A stretch of 64,000 bases of DNA, taken from assembly GCF_023159225.1 (NCBI RefSeq), contig NC_063176.1, positions 33,211,786-33,275,785 of the forward strand. The letters run 5' to 3'. The position numbers and the translations under genes were made by a program. Shown here piece after piece: positions 1 through 10,495 of the stretch. The notes under the pieces are model-generated. The model was not told the DNA's origin. It saw nothing but the letters and a program-made list of their open reading frames with translations, and did no database searches. Numbering within the stretch: position 1 is the stretch's first letter; every line of letters begins with the position of its first letter. This DNA comes from Perognathus longimembris pacificus. Its lineage: Eukaryota; Chordata; Mammalia; Rodentia; Heteromyidae.

Positions 1-2222
1 ACAGAAAAGCTGCTGACTTTTGTGGATTGATTTTTGTATCCTGCTACTTTGCCAAATTGGTTTATTAGGTGTAGGAGTTTGGGTACTGAGTTTTTTGGGT
101 CCTTCAGATATAAGATCATGTCATCTGCGAATAGGGATAACTTGATTTCTTCCTTGCCGATGTGGATCCCTTTGATGTCCTCCTCTTGCCTTATTGCTAT
201 GGCTAGGGATTCCAGCACTATGTTGAACAGAAGTGGGGAGAGTGGGCATCCTTGTCTTGTTCCTGAGTTTAGGGGGAATGATTTAAGTTTCTCCCCATTT
301 AATATGATATTAGCAGTTGGTCTGTTGTATATGGCTTTTATTGTTTTGAGGAATGTTCCATCTATTCCTGTTCTCTCCAAAGCTTTTAATAGGTATGGAT
401 GTTGTATTTTGTCAAAGGCTTTTTGGGCATCGACTGAGATAACCATGTAATTCTTAGTTTTAGATCTGTTTATATGGTGAATTACGTTGATTGATTTACA
501 GATGTAGAACCATCCTTGTGTCTGTGGAATGAAGCCTACTTGGTCATGATGTATGATTTTCTTGATCAGTTTCTGGATCCTGTTAGCTAATATTTTATTG
601 AGGAGCTTTGCGTCTGTGTTCATTAGTGATATTGGTCTGTAGTTCTCTTTTTTTGTTGGGTCTTTGCCTGGTTTGGGAATGAGTATGATATTAACTTCGT
701 AGAATGAGTTTGGGATTTCTCCCTCTGTTTCTATTTCGCGGAAGAGTTTGAGGAGTATTGGTATTAGCTCCTCACTAAAGGTTTTGTAGCATTCGTTGGT
801 GAATCCATCTGGGCCTGGGCTTTTCTTAGTAGGGAGGTTCTTGATTACCTCCTGTATCTCACTGTAAGTTATTGGTGTATTTAGTTGATTTATTTCTTCT
901 TGGTTCAGTTTGGGCAGTTTGTACTTCTCTAAGAATTGATCCATTTGTGTAAAATTATTGTTTTTTGCTGAGTAGAGGTTTTGGAAATAGCTCCTTATGA
1001 TTGTTTGAATATCATGTGTACTTGTTGTAATTTTTCCGGTGGAGTCCTTGAGTTTACGTATATGAGTCTCTTCTTTTTTTTGTAAGTCTTGCAAGGGGTC
1101 TGTCAATATTGTTTATTTTCTCAAAGAACCAGCTTTTAGTCTTATTTATTTGTTGAATGGTCTTTCTATTTTCAATCAGATTTATCTCTTCTTTATCCAT
1201 TGTGATCTCTCCCCTCCTAGTCGTTTTAGATTCTGTCATTTCTTGTTTCTCCAGTTGTTTTAGTTTCATCGTGAGGTTATTCACCTGCTCTGCTTCCATT
1301 CTTTTAATGTGAGTGCTGAGGGCAATGATCTTGCCCCTTAGTACTGCCTTAGCTGTGTCCCATAGGTTTCTTTGTGATGTGTTTTCATTGTCATTGTGGA
1401 TTATGAATTCGTTGATTTCATCTTTAATTTGGTCTTTGGCCTAAGTCTAGGACAGCAGCGTGGGGTTTAGCCTCCAAGAGTGTGAATAGCCTCTGTGGTA
1501 TCCTTTGTTGTTGAGGGTTACCTTTAATCCACTGTGATCAGATATAATATATGGGATGACATCAATACTTTTGTATTTGCTGAGGTTCTTTGTGTGGGCT
1601 ATGACGTAGTCTATTTTGGAATATGATCCATGGGCTGCTGAAAAGAAGGTGTGTTTGGTCTCTGTAGGGTGGAAGGTTCTATATAGGTCTGTTAGATCCA
1701 TTTGGGAGATGGTGTTATTTAGGTCCTCAGCTCCCTTACTAATCCTCTGGGTGTTGGATCTGTCTCTTGGGGAGAGAGAGGTATTGAAGTTACCCACAAT
1801 GATTGTGTTTGCGTCTGTCTTGTTCTGTAATTCTGTGAGAATTTGCTTGACATATGTCGGGCCTCTTTTGTTCGGTGAGTATACATTTATCACAGTGATG
1901 TCTTGGTTGCGGATTTTTCCTTGTATTAATATGTAGTGTCCTTCTTTGTCTTTTTGAGTTGACTTTAATGAGAAGTCCAGCTTGTCTGCGATCAGAATGG
2001 CTACACCTGCCGTTTTGGTGGGTGCATTTGCTTGGTAGATCTTGCTCCATCCTTTCATTCGAAGCCTGTTTTTGTCCCTTGCTGTAAGGTGGGTCTCTTG
2101 TAGACAGCAGATGTCAACTTTTTGTTTGCGAATCCATTCTGCCAGTCTGCTCCTCTTTATCGGGGAGTTTAAACCATTATATTTAAAGAGATCAAGGATA
2201 AGGGTGTTTTTTCTCCTTCCAT
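1..2222 (-). pseudogene. L1 ORF2 (endonuclease-reverse transcriptase), 5' part, disrupted
   Basis: ORF2 nicks target DNA and reverse-transcribes L1 RNA at the nick. The inferred ATG is at 2222-2220, opening MEGEKTPLSL. A one-base loss in codons 13-17 (about 2172-2185) shifts the frame. Endonuclease motifs follow: QETHL, NVYSPN, and GNFNTS where the family has GDFNTP, so the catalytic Asp is Asn. KIDY replaces KIDH; SDHSG is kept. Two stops lie at 1441-1449, then a coiled region, then another frameshift in an A run near 1075. From there to the window edge the reverse-transcriptase frame looks open by eye, with [16 protein letters not shown] and the catalytic FADD box (about 118-130). A frame that runs off the edge cannot be closed here. 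Confidence 0.93.
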
Positions 2223-2268
2223 TTTCTTGTTGGGCTGTTTTTTCCTTTTTTTTTTCTTCTTCTTGTCT

Positions 2269-3396
2269 TTAGTGAGCTGTTCTTTCTGTTGGACTTTGGC
2301 TATTGAAGTTTCTTTCTGATTCTGTCTGTGTGTCTTTTACTATCTCTGTTGGGTGGGGCTCCCCTCTTAGAATTCGTTGTAGAGCTTGTTTTTTATTCAC
2401 ATACTCCTTTAGATCCTCTTTGGTGTGGAAAGATCTGGTTTTCCCTTTGAATGTGAACTCCAATTTCGCTTGATATTTGATCCGAGGTTGCAAATTATTA
2501 GCCTGAAGTACTTGGATGGTGTTCTTCCACTCACTTCGAGCTTGGTAAGTTTGTGTGGATAAGTCAGATGTTATTCGAATCCTCTTCCCATTGTAGAAAG
2601 TTTCCTTCTTCGTTTTGGCTGAATTCAGAATTTGCTCTTTAATCTTGAGGTCTGTAGTCTTGAATATTATGTGCCTTAGGGTGGCTTTCCTGGGGTCTGG
2701 CCTGCCAGGTGTCCTATAGGCTTTGGTTACCTGGATGGGGTCCCCTGTGAGATTGGGGAAGTTTTTTGCAATAACTTTATTGAGAACATGTTTTAGCCCT
2801 CTGCTCTGGTATTCGGCTCCTTCTTCTATTCCAATTATGTGCAGATTATATATCTTGTCTTTGTCCATTAGTTCCTGGATTAGTCTGCCCTGTAGCTTCA
2901 CCTTTCCTTGGAGTGTGGTCATTTTCTGGTTGTTGTCAGCTGCTTCATCGTCCAGGTGAGAGATTCTGGATTCCATATGGTCCACTCTTTGTGTTAGGGT
3001 TTCAATTGCGGAGTTTATGGATGTCAGAGAGCTATTTATGGTTGTCATATCAGCTCTGATCGTGGAAATTTCTTACTTTAAAGAGTTGTATTTTAAATCT
3101 ATTTTTTCATGCATTTCAATTCTCAGGATGTGGAGATTTTCTTTAAAGGAGGCTTGCATTGTATCCATTTTTGCTTCCATTTCTTTCTTGGCTTCCTGGG
3201 TGTCCTTCAAGATTTCCTCTCTAAACTCCTGGAATTGTTTTCTGATTTCATTTCTGATTCTTTCCATCATTCCTGTTAACATGGTCTCATTTGCTTTTTT
3301 AGTCTCCATCTCCTCTTCAGTCATGCTGCTTTTTGGAGCTGGCGAGTTGGCTTGCCCTTTGATGAACTGTGTTATGTTTCTTTGTGATTTGCGCAT
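2269..3396 (-). pseudogene. L1 ORF1 (RNA-binding chaperone) with one internal stop
   Basis: ORF1p coats L1 RNA as a coiled-coil trimer. The ATG at 3396 opens MRKSQRNITQFIKG. A basic, polar N-terminus is followed by heptad-like coiled coil (KEMEAKMDTMQASFKENL to about 2930), then the RRM-like domain (LHIIGIEEG, about 2850) and the basic C-terminal domain (IRITSDLSTQTYQARSEW, about 2570) ending RTAH. The only lesion I see is a TAA at 3073-3075 inside the coiled coil, where the related copy at 9352 has a glutamate codon. Length without the stop is about 375 codons, close to the family's usual 340-380. Confidence 0.92.
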
Positions 3397-4608
3397 CTGG
3401 AGATCTGTGGATAGCTTCTCAGGTTTGGTGTGTAGCTCTTCTCTCCCTCCTGTGTAGGCGTGTCCATGGCAGCAGGTGCTGCCGCTGTGGCCCGCCCACC
3501 AGTGCAGGGTACGCCTACCAGAACGGGTGCTGTCGCCGGGGGCCCCGCCGGCGCTGTAGTGGGCGCTGTGCGTCCACTACAACAGGCACTTTAGTGTGGT
3601 ATGTCTCCCAGAGCGAGCCCCGGGTTGTTGGGTTGTGTTTGCGCCCTCCCGCGAGTCCGTTGGGGGGGGCGGTATGTGTGGGGCCCAGTGGGATCGACTG
3701 TCTGGGTGTGGGTTAGCACCCTCAGACCTCGCCTCCGCTGCGAGGGGGGGGACGTGATCGGCCCAGGTGTCCCTGCTGTGCTGGTATTGCCCACCGGTTC
3801 TTGTGATTTTAGTTGTAAGAGTCCGCGAGGTCCAGGCGCCTCAGGTGGGGCTTGCACTGCCGGCTCTCCCCTGGCCTCTCTTGGGTAGCGGGCAGGGCTG
3901 GTTCTGCCAGTTCAGGAACCTGTGTGGCCTTGGGGTTGCTCTGCCCTTCCCCTGCTAAACTGACTTCCCAGGGCCCGCAGGGAGCTTCCCGCCTGATTTG
4001 GGGGTTCTTTGTTCCCACGGGGTGGGGAGGGGGAGGGAGGGAGATCTAGCTTCTTTGTAGGGCTTGAGTCTCTGATAGCTGGGCTCCCATTTGGTGAGGG
4101 GGTAATGGGGGACTCACTGATCCTGCGTTGTGTGTGTGTCCTGTGCAGCCGTTGGTCCCTCAGGGGGTGGCGAAGTGTCGTGGTGGATTCCCTGGTTCCC
4201 TCCTTCTGCTGTGCTGGGTTCCCGTGATCGAATCCAGTGTGGACCCGAACTTCTCGTCACTGCTGTTGTGTGTCTTGGTCTGCACTCTCCCTAGACCGTG
4301 GGGTCTCCCGCTATCTGGATTCTGCACTCCCGGCAGCCTGTCTGCCGATCGCCGGGTTCCCCTTTCCCAGCCTGGCCCTGTTTGGGCCAGGGTCGGCTGG
4401 TGGGGGGAGGGTGCCCCGGAGATTCTCCGGCTCCGTGTAGGTTTTCGGCTCTTCTTTTTTGCTCCTTTTTGTTTTCTTGCGTTTCTCCACGGCTTCTGGC
4501 TGCTGGTTTGCTGGGTTCTTGATGGGGTGTTGGGTGTTGGAGTTCCCAGCTCCCTATTCAATTGGAGCGAGTCAGGGTGCCTCCCTATTCTGTAGGCTCC
4601 ATCTTTCT
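3397..4608 (-). promoter_or_regulatory. L1 5' UTR / internal promoter of element a
   Basis: This is a CpG- and GC-rich block of about 1.2 kb in AT-rich DNA, colinear with the 5' UTR at 7706-9351. L1 5' UTRs carry the internal RNA polymerase II promoter. The minus strand shows a YY1-like AAGATGGAGCC at 4605-4595 by the 5' end. The part at about 3450-3600 corresponds to the GC-box repeat region of the other copy but is more degraded. Promoter activity is inferred from family knowledge, not shown. Confidence 0.8.
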
Positions 4609-4632
4609 CTCTCTCTCAGGTATTATTTCTGA
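4522..4632 (+). other. Antisense small ORF across the L1 5' end (36 aa)
   Basis: On the strand opposite the L1, an ATG at 4522 opens MGCWVLEFPAPYSIGAS and stays open across the L1 5' edge (about 4608), stopping in flanking DNA at 4630-4632. The same ATG and first residues occur antisense in the L1 5' UTRs at 7797 and 35296. The layout resembles primate L1 ORF0. Translation is unproven, and shared descent plus promoter constraint could explain the conservation. Confidence 0.4.
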
Positions 4633-5067
4633 CATTTCATTTCTGCTATTAGATTGGGTCCACCTAGATAATTCAGGATATTTTCTCTGTCTCTAGACCC
4701 TTAATCATCCCTTATAGCCTATGTGACTGTTTAAGATAACATAATCACAATATCTAACTAGTGATCTTCAAAATCTTAGGAAGGAAGAAGAGGCATTATT
4801 TGTGCTGTCATGGAACCTAAGAATTTCTCTTAGAAATGTCTGTGAGTTGAGGACCCACATATAGTATACAGGACTTCAGTAGATATTACTGTTTAGTAAT
4901 CAATTGTGCCTTAATGCCAGCAGAGTCCTTATACCTTATTGTATAGGAACTAGGCATTTGCAGCTCTCTGTTATTTCGGGGTGGCCAGAGAAGTTGTTAT
5001 TATGTGATTGACGAAGGGTTGGGAGACCAGCACAGACTTGTTATTGAACTAGCAAAATAGAAATCAG
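4633..5067. other. Unique AT-rich stretch
   Basis: No ORF, recognisable repeat or RNA gene seen. A short CT-rich run at 4600-4620 sits at the L1 boundary. Confidence 0.6.
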
Positions 5068-5252
5068 TGTCCAGGTGTGTTAGCATGTAATTATAATTCC
5101 ACCTATATGGGAGTAGAGACAGGAGGATACTGAGTTGAAGTTCAGCTGTTGCAAAGTTAACAGAGAACCAATGTAAAAAACAATACACACTAACCTTGAG
5201 CTGAAGAGCTCAGGGACAGTCTCCAGGCCCAGAGTTCAAGCACCATGACCAA
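5068..5252 (+). mobile_element. Old B1-type dimeric SINE, degenerate
   Basis: The left half keeps traces of the 7SL-derived B1 body (GTAATTATAATTCCACCTAT, GACAGGAGGATACTGAG). The right half keeps CCTTGAGC, GAGCTCAGGGACAG and AGAGTTCAAGCACC. Both halves have diverged strongly, so this is an old insertion. Confidence 0.65.
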
Positions 5253-5272
5253 TAAAAATAATTGTTATTAAG

Positions 5273-5458
5273 GGGCTGGGAATATTGCCTAGTGGCAAGA
5301 GTGCTTGCCTCATATACATGAAGCCCTAGGTTCGATTCCTCAGCACCACATATATAGAAAAGGCCAGAAGTGGCACTGTGGCTCTAGTGGTAGAGTGCTA
5401 GCCTTGAGCAAAAAGAAGCCAGGGACAGTGCTCAGGCCCTGAGTTCAAGCCCCAGGAC

Positions 5459-5493
<35 letters not shown>

Positions 5494-5494
5494 C
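5273..5494 (+). mobile_element. ID-like dimeric SINE with (AAT)n tail
   Basis: The left monomer is tRNA/ID-like, with A-box region TTGCCTAGTGGCAAGAG and B box GGTTCGATTCC, ending CAGCACCACATATATAG. The right monomer runs from GGCCAGAAGTGGCAC through GGCTCTAGTGGTAGAG to GAGTTCAAGCCCCAGGACTGG. The tail is a pure AAT microsatellite (5463-5494). The A and B boxes would be the RNA polymerase III promoter. The architecture fits IDL-Geo-type SINEs of geomyoid rodents (from memory). Confidence 0.88.
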
Positions 5495-5504
5495 AACACC
5501 ATAA

Positions 5505-5600
5505 GGGCTAGGAGCAGAGGTGAAGAAGAAGAATGCTTCTTGAGGCCCTAAGCTCTATCCCTAGTACCACAAAGAAACAAAGAAATAAACATGAAAATAA
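5505..5600 (+). mobile_element. Short ID element with A-rich tail
   Basis: A single ID-type monomer: GGCTAGGAGCAGAGGTGAAG, then GAATGCTTCTTGAGGCCC, then TATCCCTAGTACCACAAA and an A-rich tail. The A and B boxes are decayed, so it is an old copy right behind the previous SINE. Confidence 0.65.
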
Positions 5601-6229
5601 GAACTGGTAAATCTAGAATTCTGTATAAACGATGCCAAAGTATTTAAATTTTATTGTATGTTCTTTTTCTAGTAATTCAATCTTTCTCCTGTCAATTCAG
5701 AGAGATTGATCACATATCCATACGTATGTAGTTTTTTTTGGCAGTTCTAGTTTTTTATCCTTATTTTATGTTTCATTCACTTATGATCAGTCTTCATATA
5801 TTATTTTATGTGCTGAGATTCAAGGTTTTTTTTCATTTCTGCATTATAAGTTTTCTCATTGGTATTTTATATGGTTAGGTATTATGTCATCATATTATAA
5901 TTTAAAAATATTTCCATAGATTTACAGTTCAGTTCCTGTCAAAGTTTCATTAGTGTTATTTATGACTTAATCAAAGCTTTTGTTAGTAAATCAGTATGCT
6001 AATGTGTAGTTATTTTCTGAGAATAAATTATTAGATCTAATTCTATTTAGTAGAACTGACATAAACACATGAAAAAACTGATGAGATTTTGTTTGAATAT
6101 GCCTAATTTGCTTAATTCCTTTATCATGCTGTGGTTAATAAATGTGCCCTATGCAATTTCTATTTTGAAATTTATTCAGCATAATAACTACCTTGGTGAT
6201 TTGGATAATCATAAACGTTATCACTTAAA
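5601..6229. other. Unique AT-rich stretch
   Basis: No supported gene or repeat. Base composition is AT-rich, with no long ATG ORF. Confidence 0.55.
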
Positions 6230-6306
6230 TTTCTGGATGTAGCTCAGTGGTAGAGCACTTTCCTGGTAAGAATAAGACCTTATATTTGATCAAACAAATA
6301 CAGAAA
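6230..6306 (+). mobile_element. ID element, partial
   Basis: TCTGGATGTAGCTCAGTGGT and AGAGCACTTTCCTGG match the 5' half of an ID (tRNA-Ala-derived) monomer with a good A box. The B-box side is decayed (TTTGATC), followed by an A-rich tail. Confidence 0.7.
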
Positions 6307-6676
6307 AAATTAGTATATGTGTAACAAAATGAATAGGTAACAAAGTTCATTGACAGCTACAATCAGGACCTTTCTGGAGGAACTGTTTGGTATTTATTGC
6401 TATATGGTAATTACAGACTTGACTTCAATTACATCACTTGTCATCACTTCTGCTATTGTAATTAAGATTATTACTCTATATATTTAGATGATGTGACTTA
6501 CATATTGAAGTCAGTAACAAAACTTTGTTGTTGTTTTTGTTTTTAAATCCACCACATCTTCCATGAAAGCCATTCCTTGGGTGGCTTAAATGCATGATAA
6601 TCTATATGTAGTTTGCTATTGTGTGTGACTTGAGATAATAATACTGATTATAAGCTACACATCACTCATTCTTTTT

Positions 6677-6822
6677 TCTTTTTGTGCTCAAGGATAGCAC
6701 TCTGCCACTTGAGCCACAGTGCCACTTCTGGCCGTTTTCTATATATGCAGTGCTGGGGAATCCAACCTTGGGCTTCATGTATAGGAAGCAAGCATTCTTT
6801 GCCACTAGGCCAGATTCCCAGC
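6677..6822 (-). mobile_element. ID-like dimeric SINE, 3'-truncated
   Basis: Minus-strand SINE: CTCAAGGATAGCACTCTGCC marks the right monomer and GCCACTAGGCCAGATTCCCA the left monomer's 5' end. The last ~55 bases of the usual 3' end are missing. Possible imperfect TSDs: ACTCATTCTTTTT at 6664 and ACTCATTTTCTTT at about 6828. Confidence 0.8.
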
Positions 6823-6834
6823 ACATTACTCATT

Positions 6835-7418
6835 TTCTTTACTGGATTTTTCTATCTTTATCTTCAACCTCAGTAAGAGCAACAGTATTCTAAGATCTAA
6901 GAATGTGCCTGTATATTTTATGAGGTACATATTCTTTTGCCTCCTTATGAATAACATAAGAAAATTCTAGTGAAATAAACTGGTTAATTGGTCAATTAAA
7001 CAGTATGACTTTTCTGTATATTTATCCTGGACAAATGATGCCTGAGTCAGTGAAATTTAGATCTTTAGACTCCTTTGTGTTTCTCACTCAGCATATTGCA
7101 TTAAATTTTATGCCCACTAAAGGATGATGACTATGAGAAATTTGTTCTCCATTTCATTTAGAGATTTCTATTAGAATTTCGAGAACTTAATTCCAGAAAG
7201 ACACAATCATTTTCATGGGCTCTTAGAAATATTCTCTCACTCCCAGTGTCAAAATTGAGATTCACTGTATGTGCACATTTACATTATCTTAATCAAGTTA
7301 TCCACATTTTATGAACTCCTATCATCTTCAAAAGAAACATGGAAGATTATCAGTGTAAACTTTCAACTCAACAGCATAATGCTTAGAGATTGAATTTCAA
7401 TTCCCATTGCATCACTAT
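6835..7418. other. Unique AT-rich stretch
   Basis: No supported gene, RNA or repeat. Confidence 0.55.
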
Positions 7419-7431
7419 AATTGTACCAAGA

Positions 7432-7682
7432 TAAGGATAAGAAAATTCTATTGTTGACATTATATTTAAAGTTCTAGGTGAATTTTCTTTGGCGTATACC
7501 ACATGCCTACTGTATATGATTTTGGTACACTGGGTATTGTTTTATGTCTACCTGATCTAGGGAAGGGAAAGAAAAATGAGGATGTAAGATACCACAAGAT
7601 ATGTACTCACTGCCCTATTATGTAACTGTACCCCTTTTGCACAACACCTTGTCAACAAAATTTAATTAATAATAATTTAAAA
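7432..7682 (+). mobile_element. LINE-1 'b', 3'-end fragment with TSDs
   Basis: This is the last ~250 bases of an L1 3' UTR. Landmarks shared with other copies here are CTATTGTTGA, CTACCTGATCTAGGGAAGGG and CTGCCCTATTATGTAACTG, then TTTTGCACAACACCTTGTCA and an AT-rich tail. It is flanked by 13-base repeats with one mismatch, AATTGTACCAAGA (7419-7431) and AATTCTACCAAGA (7683-7695), so it is a severely 5'-truncated insertion. The next L1 inserted overlapping its right-hand repeat. Confidence 0.88.
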
Positions 7683-7686
7683 AATT

Positions 7687-7797
7687 CTACCAAGAACCAT
7701 ATACAGTGGTCAGGAAGATGGCGCCGCCACAGTAGGGAGGCACCTGACTCGCTCCAACTGAATAGTGAGCTGGGAACTCCAGCACCCAATACCCCAT
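7687..7797 (-). other. Antisense small ORF across the L1 5' end (36 aa)
   Basis: The ATG is at 7797-7795, opposite to L1 c. The frame opens MGYWVLEFPAHYSVGAS, reads out through the L1 5' end at 7706 and through the TSD, and stops at 7687-7689. The same frame is open upstream to 8292 but without another ATG, so the 36-residue version is the conservative one. It matches the antisense ORFs at 4522 and 35296. Confidence 0.4.
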
Positions 7798-9351
7798 CAA
7801 GAACCCAGCAAAATCAGCAGCCAGAAACAGTGGAGAAATGCAGGAAAATAAAAAGGAGCAAAAAAGAAGAGCCGAAAACCTACACGGAGCCGGAGAATCT
7901 ACGGGGCACCATCCGCCCACCAACTGACCCTGGACCCGGCGATCGGCAGACCGACTGCCGGGAGCACAGAGTCCAGACAGTGGGACTCCACGGACACCAG
8001 GGAGAGTGTGGACCAAGACACACAGTGACTGTGGCGACGGGAAGTTCGGGTCCACACCAGAAAAGGATGTAAGCAGCTCGGGAACCCAGCGGTGCAGACC
8101 AGGAGAGCCGGGGACGCCACCACGACCTTTCGCCACACCAACGGACCAACGGCAGCGAGGGACACACACACAATCCAGGACCAGTGAGTCCCCCAAACCC
8201 CCAACCCCCAACAGGAGACCAGCTATCAGAGACCCAAACCCTACAAAGAAGCTAGATCTCCCTCCCTCCCCCTCCCCACCCTGAGGGAACAAAGAACCCC
8301 CAAATCAGGCGGGAAGCTCCCATCAGGCTCTGGGAAGTCACAGGAGTTTAGCAGGGGAAGGGTGGAGCAGCCCCAAGGCTACCCAGGAGCTTGAACTGGC
8401 CAAACCGGCCCTGCCTCCTTCCCAACAGGGGCCGGGGGACGGCCGGCAGTGCAAGCCCCACCCGAGGCACCTGGACCTCGCAGACTTTTACAACTAAAAT
8501 GACAGGCACTGGTGGGCAATACCAGCACAGCAGGGACACCTGGACCTGATCACACACCCCCCTCGCAGCGGAGGCACAGTTTGAGGGTGCTAACCCGCGC
8601 CTGGACAGTTGATCCCACTGGGCCCCACACATACCGCCCCCCCACAGCGGACTCGCGGGAGGTCGCAAGCACAACCCAACAACCTGGGGCTCGCTCTGGT
8701 AGGCATACCCCGCTCAGGTGGACGGGGTCACAGCAGCAGTGCCCATTGTAGTGGGCACACAGCACACAGGTGGGCGGGGCCCTCAGCAACAGCGCCCGCT
8801 CTGGTAGGCGTATCCCGCTCAGGTGGGCGGGGCCACAGCAGCAGCGCCCGCTCTGGTAGTCAAGCCTACACAGGAGAACAGAGCTCTCCATCAGCCTTTG
8901 CCCACTCAGTTTGTCACATTTCGCACAAGTGGGTGGGCCGCACCTCAACAACACTGGTCCCTGAGTGATCCACAAAGGAAGATGAACTGCCTGAGAGGTG
9001 AGCTCCTCTGACCAAGATACAGAGTGGAAAAAAGAACCAAAGAAGAGATAAGCCTCCATGCCATGCTGAATCAGCGACCAGCAAACCCCCAACAGGGGCA
9101 CGCTAGGGTCAGCATAGCACAGCCACAGGACACTGTCCCACAGAGAAAAACACAGAACCTACCGGCCCCCAAGTGCAGGGAGAGTGACCACCTCAGCAAC
9201 AACCGAGAAGGTCATGCTCACCCATTGGGAAGCAAGGTTCAACAGCCAAACTCAAACACAGAGCCAGGACACCAGGGCACAAGGCTCCCACTGACAGACC
9301 AGCAGGAACCAGCACAAAACCAAACCAGGGAAGCCACCCACAGATCTCCAG
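7706..9351 (+). promoter_or_regulatory. Full L1 5' UTR / internal promoter of element c
   Basis: A GC- and CpG-rich promoter region. Ten bases from the 5' boundary is AAGATGGCGCCGCC (7715-7728), which contains the YY1 core AAGATGGC. Human L1 uses a YY1 site at the same place to set the start of transcription. GC boxes GGTGGGCGGGGCC lie at 8769-8781 and 8822-8834. Activity is inferred; in most tissues such blocks are CpG-methylated. Confidence 0.8.
8693..8860 (+). repeat. Tandem ~52-base GC-rich repeats inside the L1 5' UTR
   Basis: About three units begin at 8693, about 8745, 8798 and (partial) 8850. Each complete unit carries GGTGGRCGGGGYC (8717, 8769, 8822; spacing 52 and 53) followed by CACAGCAGCAG or CTCAGCAACAG and GCCC. 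The phase is exact enough to be a tandem array. Mouse L1 promoters are also built of tandem monomers, but those are about 200 bases long. Confidence 0.75.
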
Positions 9352-10400
9352 ATGCGCAAATCACAAAGAAATATAACACAGTTCATCAAAGGGCAAGCCA
9401 ACTTGCCAGCTCCAAAAAGCAGCACGACTAAAGAGGAGATGGAGAATAAAAAAGAAAATGAGGCCATGTTAACAGAAATGATGGAAAGCATCAGAAATTA
9501 AATCAGAAAAAAATTCCAGGAGTTTAGAGTGGAAGTCTTGAAGGACATGCAGGAAGCCAATAAAGAAATGGAAGCAAAAATGGATACAATGCAAACCTCT
9601 GTTAAAGAAGACCTTAACATCCTGAGAAGTGAAATGCATGAAAAAATAGATTTAAAATACAACTCTTTAAAGGAAGAAATTTCCACGATTAGAGCTGATC
9701 TGACAACCATAAATAGCTCTCTGACATCCATAAACTCTGCAATTGAATCCACAGCTCAAAGAATTGACCATATGGAATCCAGAATCTCTCTCTTGGACGA
9801 TGAAGCAGCCGACAACAACCAGAAAATTACCACACTCCAAGAAATGGTGAAGCTTCAGGACAGACTAATCCAGGAACTAATGGACAAAGACAAGAGATAT
9901 AATCTGTGCATAATTGGAATAGAAGGAGCCGAATACCAGAGCAGAGGGCTTCATCATATTTTCAATAAAGTTATTGCAAAAAACTTCCCCAGTCTCACAA
10001 GGGACCCCATCCAGGTAACCGAAGCCAATAGGACACCTGGCAGGCCAGACCCCAGAAAAGCCACCCCAAGGCACATAATATTCAAGACTTCAGACCTCAA
10101 GAATAAAGAGCAAATTCTGAATGCAGCCAAAACGAAGAAAGAAATTTTCTACAATGGGAAGAGGATCCGAATAACAGCAGACCTCTCCACACAAACCTAC
10201 CAAGCGCAAAGTGAATGGAAGAACACCATCCAAGTTCTACAGGCCAACAATATGCAACCTAGGATTAAATATCCAGCGAAATTGGAGTTCACATTCGAAG
10301 GGAAAACCAGATCTTTCCATAGCAAAGAGGATCTAAAGGAGTATGTGAATAAAAACCAGCCCTATAGCGAATTCTAAGAGGGGAATTCCACCCAACAGAG
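9352..10400 (+). pseudogene. L1 ORF1, disrupted by one stop and a late frameshift
   Basis: The ATG at 9352 opens MRKSQRNITQFIKG. A TAA at 9499-9501 interrupts it where the copy at 3396 has a glutamate codon. The same frame then runs 9502-10377. A coiled coil (EMEAKMDTMQTSVKEDL) leads to the RRM (LCIIGIEGAEYQSRG, about 9900) and the C-terminal domain (IRITADLSTQTYQAQSEW). Loss of one A near 10355 truncates the last ~25 residues (ends NKNQPYSEF). Apart from these two lesions it aligns end to end with the other ORF1. Confidence 0.92.
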
Positions 10401-10495
10401 ATTGTACAGGACACACAGACAGAAACAGAAACAGAAAGAGCATCTCACAAAAGGCAAGAAAAAAAAAAAAGAGGAAAAAACAGCCCAACAAGAAA

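Larger units (their letters stand above)
1..4608 (-). mobile_element. LINE-1 element 'a', 5' part (continues off the left edge)
   Basis: Read on the minus strand this is a 5' UTR (about 4608-3397), ORF1 (3396-2269), a 46-base spacer and ORF2 (from 2222), running off the window within the reverse-transcriptase part. The 5' end matches the 5' end of the element at 7706 (shared GGGAGGCAC and YY1-like AAGATGG). It therefore appears full length at its 5' end, which is uncommon for L1. The 3' end and target-site duplication lie outside the window. Damage is light: one stop in ORF1, and in ORF2 two frameshifts, a stop pair and an endonuclease residue change. This suggests a fairly young but dead copy. 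Confidence 0.95.

Noticed and set aside
34..450. 138-codon plus-strand ORF
   Set aside because: It is the antisense shadow of L1 ORF2 reverse-transcriptase coding sequence on the minus strand. Similar shadows at 16117, 15689, 3017 and 31054 were also left out.
3369..4595. Several overlapping 60-155 codon plus-strand ORFs
   Set aside because: They are chance frames in the GC-rich L1 5' UTR, where stop codons are rare, and they differ between the L1 copies. The exception is the short ATG ORF at 4522.
5273..5462. A tRNA gene, suggested by good A and B boxes
   Set aside because: The same sequence recurs many times with A-rich tails and TSDs and lacks a foldable anticodon arm and acceptor stem; it is a SINE. 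The same applies to all other A/B-box hits.
7687..8292. 201-codon antisense ORF in the L1 5' UTR as a full-length protein
   Set aside because: Its first codon is TTG, not ATG, and the upstream residues are GC-rich and proline/glycine-heavy, as expected for chance translation of a CpG-rich UTR. Only the short ATG-initiated end was kept. The ORF beginning at 34694 likewise has no ATG at its start.
8693..8860. CRISPR array
   Set aside because: The repeats are directly adjacent units without unique spacers, in a vertebrate L1 promoter.
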